DNA from: CADEDH01 sp039029735
GTDB taxonomy: Bacteria; Actinomycetota; Acidimicrobiia; Acidimicrobiales; SZUA-35
Length of the DNA stretch: 64,000 nucleotides
Reading direction: 5' to 3'
Assembly (NCBI GenBank): GCA_039029735.1
Contig: JBCCFL010000035.1
Coordinates: 1 to 64,000, forward strand
The position numbers were made by a program, and so were the translations under genes. The notes beneath the pieces were generated by a model, which had not been told where the DNA came from, ran no database searches, and saw only the letters and a program-made list of their open reading frames with translations. Shown here piece after piece: positions 1 through 9,157 of the stretch; the stretch's first letter is position 1, and each line of letters opens with the position of its first letter.

Positions 1-2996
1 GCGGTCAGGTTCAGACCCGTGCCGCCAGCCTTGAGCGAGAGCACCATGGCTCCGGCACCGGTCTTGGCTTGGAACTCCTCAACCATCTTGTCGCGGGCAC
101 CGCGGCTGAGGCCGCCGTGATAGCAGCCGACGTCGATGCCAGTGCGTTCGGTGAGGTAGGTGGCGAGCTTCTCGCCCCACGAGGCGAAGTGGGTGAAGAT
201 GAGGATGCGCTCGTCGGCGGCGAACACGCTGTCCACGATCTCGTTGAGCCGGGCCAGTTTGCCGGACCGGCCATCGAGTGGCTCGTCGTCGTCCTGGTAG
301 GCGGCCGGGTGGTTGCAGATCTGCTTGAGGGCGGTGATCGCCGCCAGCACGGCGCCCTTCTTCTCGGGACCGTCCTCGGACGTGGTCTGCACGAGCAGGT
401 TGTCGAGCACCGCCTGGTAGAGCCCGATCTGCTCGGGCGTCATCGAACACAGGTCGAGCTCGTCGATCCGGTCGGGCAGTTCGGCGGCGATGGCCGGCTC
501 GGCCTTGGTGCGGCGGAACACGAGGATGCCGTTCAGGGCCCGCAGCGCCGCCTCGGCGCCCGCCTTGGCGTCACCGCTCTGGGAGAGCTGAGAGATGAAG
601 GCGGGGCGGGGGCCGACGAGGCCCGGGTTGGTGTAGTCCATGATGGCCCACAGGTCGCCGAGGCCGTTCTCGATGGGTGTGCCGGTGAGCGCCACCCTCG
701 TGCGGGCCCCGATGCGCCGGAGCTGTTGGGCTGTGTCCGACGCCGGGTTCTTGATCGCCTGCGCCTCGTCGAGCACCACCTTGCCCCAGTCGAGCTTCTC
801 GAGGGCCTCCACGTCACGCACGGCGGTGCCGTAGGTGGTGATCACGAGATCGGCCTTGTCGACCATGGCCGGGATCGCGTTGATCTCGGCTCGGTTCGGG
901 CCGTGGTGCACGACCACGCGCAGGTCGGGCACGAAGCGCCGGGCTTCTGCGGCCCAGTTGCCGACCACGGCCGGTGGGGCGACCACCAGAGCCGGGCCCG
1001 TGTCCTTGGTGGCCCGGAGGTGGGCGAGCATCGTCGGCGTCTTGCCGAGGCCCATGTCGAGGGCGAGACAGCCCCCGAGGCCGGCACCGTCGAGGAAGCT
1101 GAGCCACATGCGGGCGTCGGCCTGGTACGAGCGCAGCTCGCCCTCGAAGCCTTCGGGGCGGGTTGTTGGGTCCTCGGGCAGGGCGGCAGCCGACTTCAAC
1201 AGATCGGCGGCCCAGCCGTCGCCAGCGATCGAGATGCCACCGGAGAACGGTGTGCCCTCCAGGCCGAGGGCGTGGCGCAACATGTCGGCGCCGGTGAGGC
1301 GGGTCTGGTCGGCCCGCTCGGCGAGTGCAGCGGCCGCCTCGGCCAGATCGGCCTGATCGAGTTCGACCCACTGTCCGCGGGACTTCACCAGCGGGCGGGC
1401 CTGCGAGGCGAGCGACGCCACGTCGTCGGCGGTGAGCTCGATGTCGTCGAACACCACCGACCAGCGCACGTTGGCCAGCTGCTGGGCACCGACCACCGAC
1501 TCCTGGGCCTCGTCGGATGTGAGGCGTAGGGCCGGGCTCGGTTTCTTGCGTGACAAGGCGGGCGCCCGGACGGTGAACCCGGCCGCCTGCAGCACGTCGC
1601 CCGCCGAGGTCATCAAGGTCCACGCCTCGTCCTGGCTGAGAATCACCTCACCCCGGCGGCGCGCCCCAGGGCGGAGCAGCTCGGGGTAGAGCCGTTCGAG
1701 GCGCGACAGCTCCTCCTCCACCTCCTTGCGGCGGGTGTTGGACGAGTTGACGATCACCTGCTCCACCGGTATGAGCTGGTTGTCACTGTTGGTGGCGAGC
1801 ACCGCCAGGTACCAGGCGTTCATGTCGTCTGGCGGGTCGAGCTGGAGTACGAGCTTCGACTTGGACGTGCCCGAGACCGAGCGCGCCCACTGGTCGATAC
1901 GGCGGCCGAGCTCGGACGCGAGCCGGGAGGGGGCCGCGAAGGCGTCGCTGCCCAGATGGGCCAGGAACGCCTCGGCAACGTCGCTCTTGGAGTTGGGCTC
2001 GGGCGGTCCGGCTGGTACGTCGAGCCGGCTCGCACCTTCGGCACAAATCGTGCTGATGAGGTCGCTGAGCACGGCGTTGGTCATCGCCTTCGCGTCGGGG
2101 CGGCTCTCCAGCAGCGACACGGCCGTCGGCAACGACATGGACAAGGTCCGGAAGAGTTCGGGATCGACCAGCGCTGGCCCCCACCGGACGGCGAACGAGC
2201 CGCGGTCTCCCTTGCGGCCCTCGCTCTGGGCACTGCGTCGGGCCTTCTTCAGCTGCGGCACCATCCGCCCCTGGGCCACGAGGTTCACCGCCATTGCGGT
2301 GGCTGAGCCGAGCCACGAGGCGCTCACACCGAGGCGCTCGTGCTCGGATGGGCCGAGACCCACGAGCCAGCCCAGGCACGTGCCGATCGGAGCCGACATC
2401 GCCGGGGCCTTGGTGCCGGTCGGGAGCTTGACCGGTGCATGGGGCTCCCAGCCGATCGAGCCTGCGTCAACGGCCGCGAGCAGTTCGGTGAGCTGTTCGG
2501 CGTCGGGCGTCTCGGCGTTCGGTCCCCCGCCCCAGGCCACCACGCGGCCTGGCATCCACGACAGCTGCAGGTCGGGCTGGGCGGCGGCGACTGGAGCCGC
2601 CTCGGCGTCGGGTTCGGTCGATGCCGCCGACTGGGCGGGGCCGACCAGCGACGTGAGCACCTGGTCGATGCGTTCGAGCTCGCGCTCGAAGTCGGCCAGG
2701 ACAGTGGCTCGCTCTGGGCCACGAACCGTGCGATTCACATCGTCCAGGGCCATCGCCGCATCGTCGTAGAGCCGCAGCAATGCGGCGATCCACGACCGCT
2801 GATTCGCCTTCAGCACCTCCACCTCGGCATCAGTGGTGATGCCGTCGAGGTGAGCCTGCACAAGGTCGCGGAACGCAGCGGGTGTCAGCGATCTCGGTGG
2901 CGCGCTCGAAATGGTAATTGTCGTTCTCCGTTTCCTCTGCGGCTCACCTGCATCTGACGAAGCGACGTCTGTCGGACGTATCGCAGCCGCCAGCAT
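1..2996 (-). CDS. SNF2-family DNA/RNA helicase, C-terminus cut by window edge
   Basis: ATP-dependent translocase of helicase superfamily 2. About 998 codons lie in the window and the frame is still open at base 1, so the last motif (VI) and C-terminus are missing. Helicase motifs are readable: Walker A DMGLGKT near residue 650, motif II DEAQ near 742, motif III LTGTPIEN shortly after, then the second RecA lobe (IFTHFASWGEKL near 930) and motif V LSLKAGGTGLNL at the edge. The roughly 600 residues before the ATPase core fit the actinobacterial SNF2 type with an associated DUF3670-like domain, which is inferred from length and position. Such helicases often neighbour a SWIM zinc-finger gene, which would lie outside the window. 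The start at 2996 is the first ATG in a frame that stays open further upstream, so the N-terminus is uncertain. Confidence 0.88.
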   Translation of the reverse strand, partial: MLAAAIRPTDVASSDAGEPQRKRRTTITISSAPPRSLTPAAFRDLVQAHLDGITTDAEVEVLKANQRSWIAALLRLYDDAAMALDDVNRTVRGPERATVLADFERELERIDQVLTSLVGPAQSAASTEPDAEAAPVAAAQPDLQLSWMPGRVVAWGGGPNAETPDAEQLTELLAAVDAGSIGWEPHAPVKLPTGTKAPAMSAPIGTCLGWLVGLGPSEHERLGVSASWLGSATAMAVNLVAQGRMVPQLKKARRSAQSEGRKGDRGSFAVRWGPALVDPELFRTLSMSLPTAVSLLESRPDAKAMTNAVLSDLISTICAEGASRLDVPAGPPEPNSKSDVAEAFLAHLGSDAFAAPSRLASELGRRIDQWARSVSGTSKSKLVLQLDPPDDMNAWYLAVLATNSDNQLIPVEQVIVNSSNTRRKEVEEELSRLERLYPELLRPGARRRGEVILSQDEAWTLMTSAGDVLQAAGFTVRAPALSRKKPSPALRLTSDEAQESVVGAQQLANVRWSVVFDDIELTADDVASLASQARPLVKSRGQWVELDQADLAEAAAALAERADQTRLTGADMLRHALGLEGTPFSGGISIAGDGWAADLLKSAAALPEDPTTRPEGFEGELRSYQADARMWLSFLDGAGLGGCLALDMGLGKTPTMLAHLRATKDTGPALVVAPPAVVGNWAAEARRFVPDLRVVVHHGPNRAEINAIPAMVDKADLVITTYGTAVRDVEALEKLDWGKVVLDEAQAIKNPASDTAQQLRRIGARTRVALTGTPIENGLGDLWAIMDYTNPGLVGPRPAFISQLSQSGDAKAGAEAALRALNGILVFRRTKAEPAIAAELPDRIDELDLCSMTPEQIGLYQAVLDNLLVQTTSEDGPEKKGAVLAAITALKQICNHPAAYQDDDEPLDGRSGKLARLNEIVDSVFAADERILIFTHFASWGEKLATYLTERTGIDVGCYHGGLSRGARDKMVEEFQAKTGAGAMVLSLKAGGTGLNLT

Positions 2997-3215
2997 CACG
3001 TGAACACGCACTTGAACCCGGCGGACGTTCGTCGTGGCTTCGGACCACGGGGCCGACCCAGACCGATGTTGCTTCGGAACGCTCTGAGGTGCGTGCCCAA
3101 CCTGGTGTCCGCGGGAACCGGGACGATGCAACGTCCCTGAGATCAGGTTAGCTCCACGACGGCCCTTGGTCACCTTTCATGACGGGTTTGGCCAGAAAAA
3201 CGGCTCAGGCGGTGA

Positions 3216-4766
3216 TTACGGCCGATAGCCGAACGAGGTCGGTCCGGGCACCATCGAGTGCTGCACGAGGCCGATCCACTCGCAGAGCAACGGGCGGGTG
3301 TCGCGAGGATCGATGATCTCCTCGATCTCGAAGTACTCAGCGGCCCGCTGGGGTGAACGCACGCGGTTGAGGCGCTCGGTGATCTCGTCGAGCAAGGCGT
3401 CGGGATCGTCCGACGCCGCCAGCTCTGCCTTGTAGGCCACCTCGATCCCGCCCTCGATCGGGAGCGACCCCCAGTCACCCGACGGCCACGCGAAGCGGAA
3501 GTTCTGCGCCCCCGGCTTCTTGTTCGCGGCGCCGGCCACGCCGAACGCCTTGCGGATGATCACCGACGCAAAGGGCACCGGCGCCTGGCCGAGAGCGGCG
3601 AGTGCGGCCGAGCCGTAACGGATGGTGGCGTCCTCCTCCGACTGCTTGCCGATGAGGAAGCCGGGGCAATCCTCCAGGTGCACGATCGGGAGGTGGAACG
3701 TCGAGGCGAGGTCGACGAGCCGGATCAGCTTGCGGCACCCGTCAGCGGTCCAACCACCGCCGTAGATCTGTGGGTCCTCGGCGAAGATCGCGACGGGGTA
3801 CCCGTCGAGGCGGGCGAGCCCGGTGATGATCGACGTGCCCCACTGCCGGCCGATCTCGAAGAAGGTGTCCTCGTCCACGATGCTCTCGATGATCGGGCGC
3901 ATGGCGTACGCCTGGCGAGGGCCGCGTGGCACCACTGAGAGCAGTGCCTCGTCGCGGAACTCGGGATCGTCGCCGGTGTCGACCCGGGCCGGCAGCTCGT
4001 TCACGTTGGTGGGCAGGTATGACAGGAAGCGGCGGGCCATCTCGAAGGCCTCGTGCTCGCTGGCCGCCACGTCGTCGATGGCGCCGTTCGAGGTGTGGAT
4101 GCGGGCGTGCCCGAGCTCCTCCTTGCTCACGTCGCCGAGCGCGGCCTGCGACACCAGCGCGGGGCCGGCGATCATCATCTGCGCGGTGTCGGCCACGATC
4201 ACCGAGTAGTGCGACGTGGCAACGCGGGCGGCGCCGATGCCGGCCACCGAGCCGAGAGCGAGCGACACCGACGGGGCCACCGTCAGGTGGCTGACCACCG
4301 TGTCCCACCCGGCAAGCTCGGGGATGTAGGTGCGGCCCGCCGTCTCGATCGTCTTCACCGAGCCGCCGCCACCCATGCCGTCGATCAGGCGGATGTGAGG
4401 CAACTGGAGCTCGACGGCGAGGCTCTCCGAGGCGTGGCGTTTGGCGCTGATGCTGGCGTCGGCTGACCCGCCTCTCACGGTGAAGTCGTCACCCGAGAGA
4501 ATGACGGGCCGGTCGTCGATACGGGCGGTGCCGAACACGAAGTTCGACGGCGTGAGATGCACCAGGTTTCCCTGGTCGTCGTAGCTGGCCACCCCGGCGG
4601 TCTTGCCGATCTCGTGGAAGCTGTCACCGTCGGCCATCTCGGCAATGCGCTCACGGATCGTGAGCTTGCCGAAGTGGTGCTGGCGCTCGACCTTGTCGGG
4701 GCCGCCCATCGCGTCGGCGAAGGCCTCTCGGCGGCGCAACTCGTCGATCTCGGGCTGCCAACTCAT
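3216..4766 (-). CDS. Acyl-CoA carboxylase carboxyltransferase (beta) subunit
   Basis: A 516-residue biotin-dependent carboxyltransferase that would move CO2 from carboxybiotin to an acyl-CoA. It has the two crotonase-like halves of the family. Typical segments are the N-terminal RQHHFGKLTIRERI, the glycine-rich DGMGGGGSV in the N half and the late AFGVAGAANKKPG acyl-CoA/biotin-site loop. Length matches propionyl-CoA or methylcrotonyl-CoA carboxylase beta chains (510-540). The ATG at 4766 overlaps the TGA of the upstream gene by 4 nt (ATGA), indicating translational coupling; the open frame extends further upstream but loses family similarity. No biotin carboxylase/BCCP gene is next to it. The only one in the window is at 54391-56394, beside a different beta subunit. 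Substrate cannot be told from sequence. Confidence 0.88.
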   Translation of the reverse strand: MSWQPEIDELRRREAFADAMGGPDKVERQHHFGKLTIRERIAEMADGDSFHEIGKTAGVASYDDQGNLVHLTPSNFVFGTARIDDRPVILSGDDFTVRGGSADASISAKRHASESLAVELQLPHIRLIDGMGGGGSVKTIETAGRTYIPELAGWDTVVSHLTVAPSVSLALGSVAGIGAARVATSHYSVIVADTAQMMIAGPALVSQAALGDVSKEELGHARIHTSNGAIDDVAASEHEAFEMARRFLSYLPTNVNELPARVDTGDDPEFRDEALLSVVPRGPRQAYAMRPIIESIVDEDTFFEIGRQWGTSIITGLARLDGYPVAIFAEDPQIYGGGWTADGCRKLIRLVDLASTFHLPIVHLEDCPGFLIGKQSEEDATIRYGSAALAALGQAPVPFASVIIRKAFGVAGAANKKPGAQNFRFAWPSGDWGSLPIEGGIEVAYKAELAASDDPDALLDEITERLNRVRSPQRAAEYFEIEEIIDPRDTRPLLCEWIGLVQHSMVPGPTSFGYRP

Positions 4767-5551
4767 GCCTGGAGCCTCGCCATGCCGGGGCCGTTTGCGT
4801 CCGTGTCGCCCCAGTACTCGGGGAGGCGGAGATAGCCGACGCGGGGCATGTCGACCACGAGGTCGAGGCCCTGGTGTCGCTTCAGCCGCTGGATTGTGCG
4901 GACATGGGAACTCAGCTCGTAGAACACCATCCAGAGCGAGCCCTCCAGGTCGTAGCGGATGTGACCGGGCGGCTCGTCGACCAGGCCGGCGCCCCTGGGC
5001 AACGTGGTGATCACGTACGCCCAGAACGGGGTGCCGTGGATCTCGGTCGTGGTGGCCCGGAGCACCTCGATCGGCTGCTCGCGCACCACTCGGTCGAGCC
5101 AGCTGATGCCGAGTTCGAGCTTGTCGAGGATGTCGGGCACCGCCCAGTACGTGTCCTCGTCGAGCACGCGATCCCACTTGGCGTCGGGGCCGAGCCGGTG
5201 ATCACGCCACGAGATCGGTTCCGGTGGCGTGGTGTCTGGCCACAGCAGCTCAGCGCAGCGGCGGCGGGGAAACACGAGCGAGTCCCACGCCATGTGGGAG
5301 ATCTGGCGCCGGATCGACCACCACATCCACTCCCGCTCGGGATGCAGATCGTCGTAGTCGAGCTGGGCGTCAGTGAGGCCGTCGATCTCCGGTCGCAGCC
5401 AGTCCAGTACCTGCCGGTACGGCGGCATCACTCCCGACGACGGGTCGTCGGGCATCTCCAGCACGGTCGGGTCGATGCGGGCCACGGCCAGAACGTAGTC
5501 GGCGGCGTTGCTGCACTGGTAGTTCTCGGCGTCGGTCCAGATGGGCCTCAG
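4763..5551 (-). CDS. Hypothetical protein, possibly DinB-like fold, non-ATG start
   Basis: About 262 residues, no named family recognised with confidence. Helical segments with spaced histidines (SIRRQISHMAWDSLVF and SSHVRTIQRLKRHQ) resemble DinB/YfiT-type four-helix bundles that bind a metal, but this is only a suggestion. Coding character (GC-rich third positions) extends upstream to the segment DAENYQCSNAADY, beyond the first in-frame ATG at 5455. No ATG, GTG or TTG lies upstream of that segment. The best candidate is a CTG at 5551 that overlaps the TGA of the preceding gene (CTGA), with GAGG about 10 nt upstream. Its own stop overlaps the start of the carboxyltransferase, so it is in the middle of a coupled operon. 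Confidence 0.6.
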   Translation of the reverse strand: MRPIWTDAENYQCSNAADYVLAVARIDPTVLEMPDDPSSGVMPPYRQVLDWLRPEIDGLTDAQLDYDDLHPEREWMWWSIRRQISHMAWDSLVFPRRRCAELLWPDTTPPEPISWRDHRLGPDAKWDRVLDEDTYWAVPDILDKLELGISWLDRVVREQPIEVLRATTTEIHGTPFWAYVITTLPRGAGLVDEPPGHIRYDLEGSLWMVFYELSSHVRTIQRLKRHQGLDLVVDMPRVGYLRLPEYWGDTDANGPGMARLQA

Positions 5552-6354
5552 GCGCCGAAGACCTCGGCCCGGATCGCTCCGCTGAGTCCGCCTTCGGCGT
5601 AGTTCGCCGATCCCTCGTCGAGGAGGAGGTCGGCAGCTCGGGCCAGCCCGCCGAGGGCGGACCAGGCCAGCGAGCCGCCGGTCGAGACGCGGCGGACGCC
5701 GAGGGCGCGCAGTTCGTCGACCGAGGGCATGCCGGCGCCGAGCAGCACGTTCACCGGCGCGTCGGTGGCGGCCACCACCGCGGCGATCTGTTCGGCTGTC
5801 CTCAGCCCCGGGGCATACACCACCTCGGCTCCGGCGTTGCGATAGGCGGCGAGGCGAGCTGTGGTGTCGCCGAGGTCGTGCTGGCCGTAGAGGTGGTTCT
5901 CGGCCCGCGCCGTGAGCATGATCCCGTGACGAGCACAGGCCTCGACGGCGGCCGCCACCCGCTCGGTTGCGAGGTTGATCGGATCGAGCGCAGCCCGCGT
6001 GGGGTTGTAGTCCTCGATCGACAGCCCGGCCGCTCCGACTTCGGCCATCCGATCGATCGTGACGGCGATGCCGGCGAGGTCGTCGGCGAAGCAGTACTCG
6101 GTGTCCACGTTCACCGGCACGTTGATCGCCGCCGTGATCGACGCCACATGGGCCACCAGCTCGTCGAGCGTCACGGCCTGGTCGCCCCGACCCAGCGTGG
6201 CGGCGAAGCCCGAGCTGGTCGTGGCGATGGCCGCTGCGCCCCGCCACTCGAGGTAGCGGGCCGATCCCGCGTCCCAGGCGTTCGGGATGATGAACAGCCC
6301 GTCGTGGTGCATGGCGCGGAACGTGGCGGTGGAGGAAGCGTCAGTTGGGCTCAT
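5548..6354 (-). CDS. PEP mutase / isocitrate lyase superfamily protein
   Basis: 268 residues, an alpha/beta-barrel C-C or C-P bond lyase of the PEP phosphomutase type (relatives: 2-methylisocitrate lyase, oxaloacetate decarboxylase, carboxyvinyl-carboxyphosphonate phosphorylmutase). Family features visible are IIPNAWDAGSARYLEWRGA at the N-terminus, the metal-binding acidic run NVDTEYCFADD, the LSIEDYNPTRAALDP segment and the ARAENHLYG strand. Full length for the family. ATG at 6354 gives the conserved N-terminus; in-frame sequence further upstream is not family-like. It sits between a luciferase-like gene and a coupled hypothetical protein/carboxyltransferase pair, so a role in short-chain acid metabolism is plausible but unproven. 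Confidence 0.82.
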   Translation of the reverse strand: MSPTDASSTATFRAMHHDGLFIIPNAWDAGSARYLEWRGAAAIATTSSGFAATLGRGDQAVTLDELVAHVASITAAINVPVNVDTEYCFADDLAGIAVTIDRMAEVGAAGLSIEDYNPTRAALDPINLATERVAAAVEACARHGIMLTARAENHLYGQHDLGDTTARLAAYRNAGAEVVYAPGLRTAEQIAAVVAATDAPVNVLLGAGMPSVDELRALGVRRVSTGGSLAWSALGGLARAADLLLDEGSANYAEGGLSGAIRAEVFGA

Positions 6355-6437
6355 GCCCGTCAGCCTGCCAGCCCGACGCCGCGCCGTCCGGCGGATTCCG
6401 GCCGAGGCCGTCAGGGTCGACGATCCAGCGCCGTCGG

Positions 6438-7445
6438 TCAGCGGAGCTGGGGCAGCACCTCGGTGGCGAGGCGTTCCAGGTTCTCGTTCATCCACGCCGG
6501 ATCGACGCCTGGCGGCAGCCCCGACGACGCAACGTCGGTGATGCCGAACTCGTCGATGAACGAACCGAGTTCATCAACACAGCGGTCAACCGAACCCACG
6601 ATCACCCCCTGGGGAATCGCGCCCCCCTCTCGCCAGCCGTAGTCGTCGGGGGTTTCGGCCATGAACCGGTTGTAGATACTCATCCGGTAGCGCTCGGCTT
6701 CACGCAACATCGGCCAGTCGGCGTCGACGTCGTCGCTCACATAGATCGAGCGGATGATGCCCACCCGGAACCGGGCCGGGTCGTCACCTCTGGCGGCCAC
6801 CGCCTCGCGCCACGGGTCGAGCACCTCGTGGCGCTGACCTTGGGGCAAGAGGTTGGTACCGAACCGAGCGGCGCGCTGCGCGCCGGCCTCGCTCATGGCG
6901 GCGATCCAGAGCGGCGGTCCGCCGGGCTGCACTGGCTTGGGGTGCACGTCCACCTCGTCGAGGTGGTAGCGCCGTCCGTCGTAGCTGAACGGGCCGTCTC
7001 CCCAGGCGCCGCGCAGCACGTCTATACCCTCTTCGGTCATCGACACCCGGTTGCGGAGCGGCACCCCGAAGGCGGCGAACTCCGACGGCACGTAGCCCAT
7101 CCCGATACCGAGCTCCATGCGCCCGCGGCTGAGGTGGTCGAGCACCGCCAACTCCTCGGCCAGGCGGACCGGGTGGTAGAGCGGCAGCAGCGCGATGTCG
7201 GTGGAGATGCGGATCCGCTCGGTGCGAGCGGCAATCGCGCCGGCCAGGGGCTGAAAGGCCGGCAGGTAGCCGTCGGCCAGGAAGTGGTGCTCGGTGAACC
7301 ACACGTGGTCGAACCCCAGCCGATCAGCCAGGACGGCCTGATCGAGCGTGGCGGCGTACACGTCGGTCATGGTCATGGCGCTGTCGGGGTGGCGACGGCA
7401 GTCGTACATCACGCCGAGGCGGAACGGTGGGTGGGTGGTGGTCAT
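6438..7445 (-). CDS. LLM-class (luciferase-like) flavin/F420-dependent oxidoreductase
   Basis: 335 residues of the bacterial luciferase-like monooxygenase fold, a single-domain TIM barrel using F420 or FMN. Landmarks are RLGVMYDCR at the first strand, DHVWFTEHHF, ERIRISTDIALLPLYHP, RGRMELGIGMGYVPSEF and PLWIAAMSEAGAQRAARFG. ATG at 7445 (MTTTHPPF) gives the proper N-terminus; an open extension upstream overlaps the enoyl-CoA hydratase end and is not conserved. It lies 13 nt after the hydratase stop, so the two are almost certainly cotranscribed. Cofactor choice cannot be decided from sequence by eye; F420 is the usual one in actinobacteria. Confidence 0.85.
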   Translation of the reverse strand: MTTTHPPFRLGVMYDCRRHPDSAMTMTDVYAATLDQAVLADRLGFDHVWFTEHHFLADGYLPAFQPLAGAIAARTERIRISTDIALLPLYHPVRLAEELAVLDHLSRGRMELGIGMGYVPSEFAAFGVPLRNRVSMTEEGIDVLRGAWGDGPFSYDGRRYHLDEVDVHPKPVQPGGPPLWIAAMSEAGAQRAARFGTNLLPQGQRHEVLDPWREAVAARGDDPARFRVGIIRSIYVSDDVDADWPMLREAERYRMSIYNRFMAETPDDYGWREGGAIPQGVIVGSVDRCVDELGSFIDEFGITDVASSGLPPGVDPAWMNENLERLATEVLPQLR

Positions 7446-7458
7446 GACGGTGGCCCGC

Positions 7459-8265
7459 TCAGCGCCCGGTCCAGCGCGGTTCGCGCCGTTCCGCAAAGGC
7501 CAGCGGCCCTTCCTTGGCGTCGGCGCTCGTCATCATCGTGCGAACGGCCGGGTACTCGGCCCGCAGCGCATCACCGAGGGGCAGCCCGAGCCCGCGCATC
7601 GCGGCCTGCTTGGTGGCCATGATCGACAGTGGTGCGCAGGCCATGATCTCGTCGATCAGACGTTCCACGGCGGCATCGAGATCGGCTGTTGGAACCACGG
7701 CGTTCACCAATCCGTGGGCCTCGGCTTCGGTCGCGGTCATGGCCCGCCCGGTGAGCAGGTACTCCATCGCCAGCTTCAGCGGCATCTGCCGTGGAAGGCG
7801 GTGCACCCCTCCCCCGCCGGCGTAGATGCCGCGCTTGGGTTCGGGGAGGGAGAAGTTCACGTGGTCGGCGGCGACCACGAGATCGCAGGCGAGTGCAACC
7901 TCGAATCCGCCCCCGTGGGCTGCGCCGTTGACGCGGGCGATCGTTGGCTTCGGGAAGTCGTGACGATCGATGAAGCGCGTGATCGAGGCCATGATGGCGT
8001 TGTTCTCGGCCACCGCCTCGGGCCCCTGCTGTTGCACCTGGGAGAGATGCTTCAGATCTCGGCCGGCGCAGAAGCTCCGCTCCCCTCGGCCCGTGAACAC
8101 CACGAGCCAGATGTCGTCGTCTTGTTCGATGTGGTCGAGGATGCGGCTCCACTCGACATGTGCCGGAGTGTGGATCGCGTTCGAGACCTCAGGCCGTTCG
8201 ATCGTCACCCACGCCACGTGCGGTCGGCGCACCTCGTAGCTGAAGAAGTCGAGGTCATCGTTCAT
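7459..8265 (-). CDS. Enoyl-CoA hydratase/isomerase (crotonase) family
   Basis: 268 residues. It would add water to, or isomerise, an enoyl-CoA. The oxyanion-hole segments are FCAGRDLK and GAAHGGGFEVALACD. Both acidic positions of classical hydratase are present: the Glu in GGGFEVAL and the Glu in SLPEPKRGIYAGGGG, so hydratase activity is more likely than a glutamate-less variant. Length is normal. It is the first gene of a minus-strand run continuing into a luciferase-like oxidoreductase 13 nt downstream, then the PEP-mutase-like lyase and carboxyltransferase. Substrate unknown. Confidence 0.88.
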   Translation of the reverse strand: MNDDLDFFSYEVRRPHVAWVTIERPEVSNAIHTPAHVEWSRILDHIEQDDDIWLVVFTGRGERSFCAGRDLKHLSQVQQQGPEAVAENNAIMASITRFIDRHDFPKPTIARVNGAAHGGGFEVALACDLVVAADHVNFSLPEPKRGIYAGGGGVHRLPRQMPLKLAMEYLLTGRAMTATEAEAHGLVNAVVPTADLDAAVERLIDEIMACAPLSIMATKQAAMRGLGLPLGDALRAEYPAVRTMMTSADAKEGPLAFAERREPRWTGR

Positions 8266-8309
8266 GGCCGGCGACCCTACTGCGGCGGGGGCGAGCGGTC
8301 ACAGCTCGA

Positions 8310-8906
8310 TCAGGTGTCCTCAGCGTCGACCGAGAGCAGTACATCCAGCACCTGGCGCGTGCGGGCGAGGGCGAATCGGCCCTCCTGGCGCTCGTTGCCC
8401 AACCGGCGACCCACCCAGAGCCCGCGACCGTGCTCGTCGTCGGGATCGAAATCCAGGTAGAGGGCACCGATGCCGGTCGGGTCGTCTTCGAGGCAGTGGA
8501 ACCAGCCGACCAACGTGTGGCGGTCGTGGATCCGCAGTTCGCAGTCCCATCCGACCGACCAGGCGCCAGCGGTGTGTTGGCTGTCGGTGCGGAACCGGAT
8601 GAGGGACCGGGTGTGGTCGGCGATGACGGCGTGCGGGTCCCAGCGGCGCGGGTCGCCAACAGCGAGTTGCCACCCCATCCACCACGAGCCGCTGAGGTCG
8701 GGGGTGTCGGCGAACTGTCCGGCCAGCTCGTCGAGCGAGACCTGCAGCGACTCGGCGAGCTTCACCGCAAGGTTGAGCGCCGGCTGCTGTTCACCCTTTT
8801 CGTAGCGGGCGATCTGGCGGGTGGTCACACCGACGAGAGCAGCGAGCTGCGCCTGGGACATGCCGAGGGCGTGGCGCTGCGCTCGCATGACCTCCGGCAT
8901 TCCCAT
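8310..8906 (-). CDS. XRE-type HTH regulator with C-terminal sensor-like domain
   Basis: About 198 residues from the chosen ATG. The N-terminal helix-turn-helix is clear (MRAQRHALGMSQAQLAALVG, then TTRQIARYEKGEQQPALNLA) and belongs to the Cro/cI-XRE class. The remaining 130 residues begin SGSWWMGWQLAVGD and alternate aromatic and charged residues in a beta-rich pattern, which looks like a small ligand-sensing domain, although I do not recognise it. Several in-frame ATGs exist (8888, 8900, 8906, 8933, 8951). None has a good ribosome-binding site, so the start is uncertain by up to 21 codons. It stands alone, reading away from the long gene-free stretch. Confidence 0.72.
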   Translation of the reverse strand: MGMPEVMRAQRHALGMSQAQLAALVGVTTRQIARYEKGEQQPALNLAVKLAESLQVSLDELAGQFADTPDLSGSWWMGWQLAVGDPRRWDPHAVIADHTRSLIRFRTDSQHTAGAWSVGWDCELRIHDRHTLVGWFHCLEDDPTGIGALYLDFDPDDEHGRGLWVGRRLGNERQEGRFALARTRQVLDVLLSVDAEDT

Positions 8907-9140
8907 GGGCCAAGTCTGTGGCCCCAGATGCATTCGGGCAAGGCGCAACATGCGCGGCGTTGCGCGCGCCTGTTGGGGTGATGCGTTGCTCGATCACTCT
9001 TGACGACGGACCGGGCGCGCGAGTAGATCTTTACGTCATGTTGATCAGACGTATCCGTCATGATCTTGATCGCTGGCCCCGGCTCGTCACTGCGGTCCGG
9101 ACCGGTCAGGCCAGCGGGCGGCGGAGCAGGGTGTTCCGGC

Positions 9141-9157
9141 TCGGGCGGGGTGCCCGA
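9141..9157. terminator. Small GC hairpin in the gene-free stretch
   Basis: Perfect 6-bp inverted repeat TCGGGC/GCCCGA around a 5-nt GGGGT loop. There is no following T-run on either strand, so it is not a classical Rho-independent terminator. It may be a chance structure or part of a leader. Confidence 0.2.

Noticed and set aside
69..1529. 486-codon plus-strand frame at the left end
   Set aside because: Antisense to the SNF2 helicase, whose motifs are unambiguous on the minus strand.
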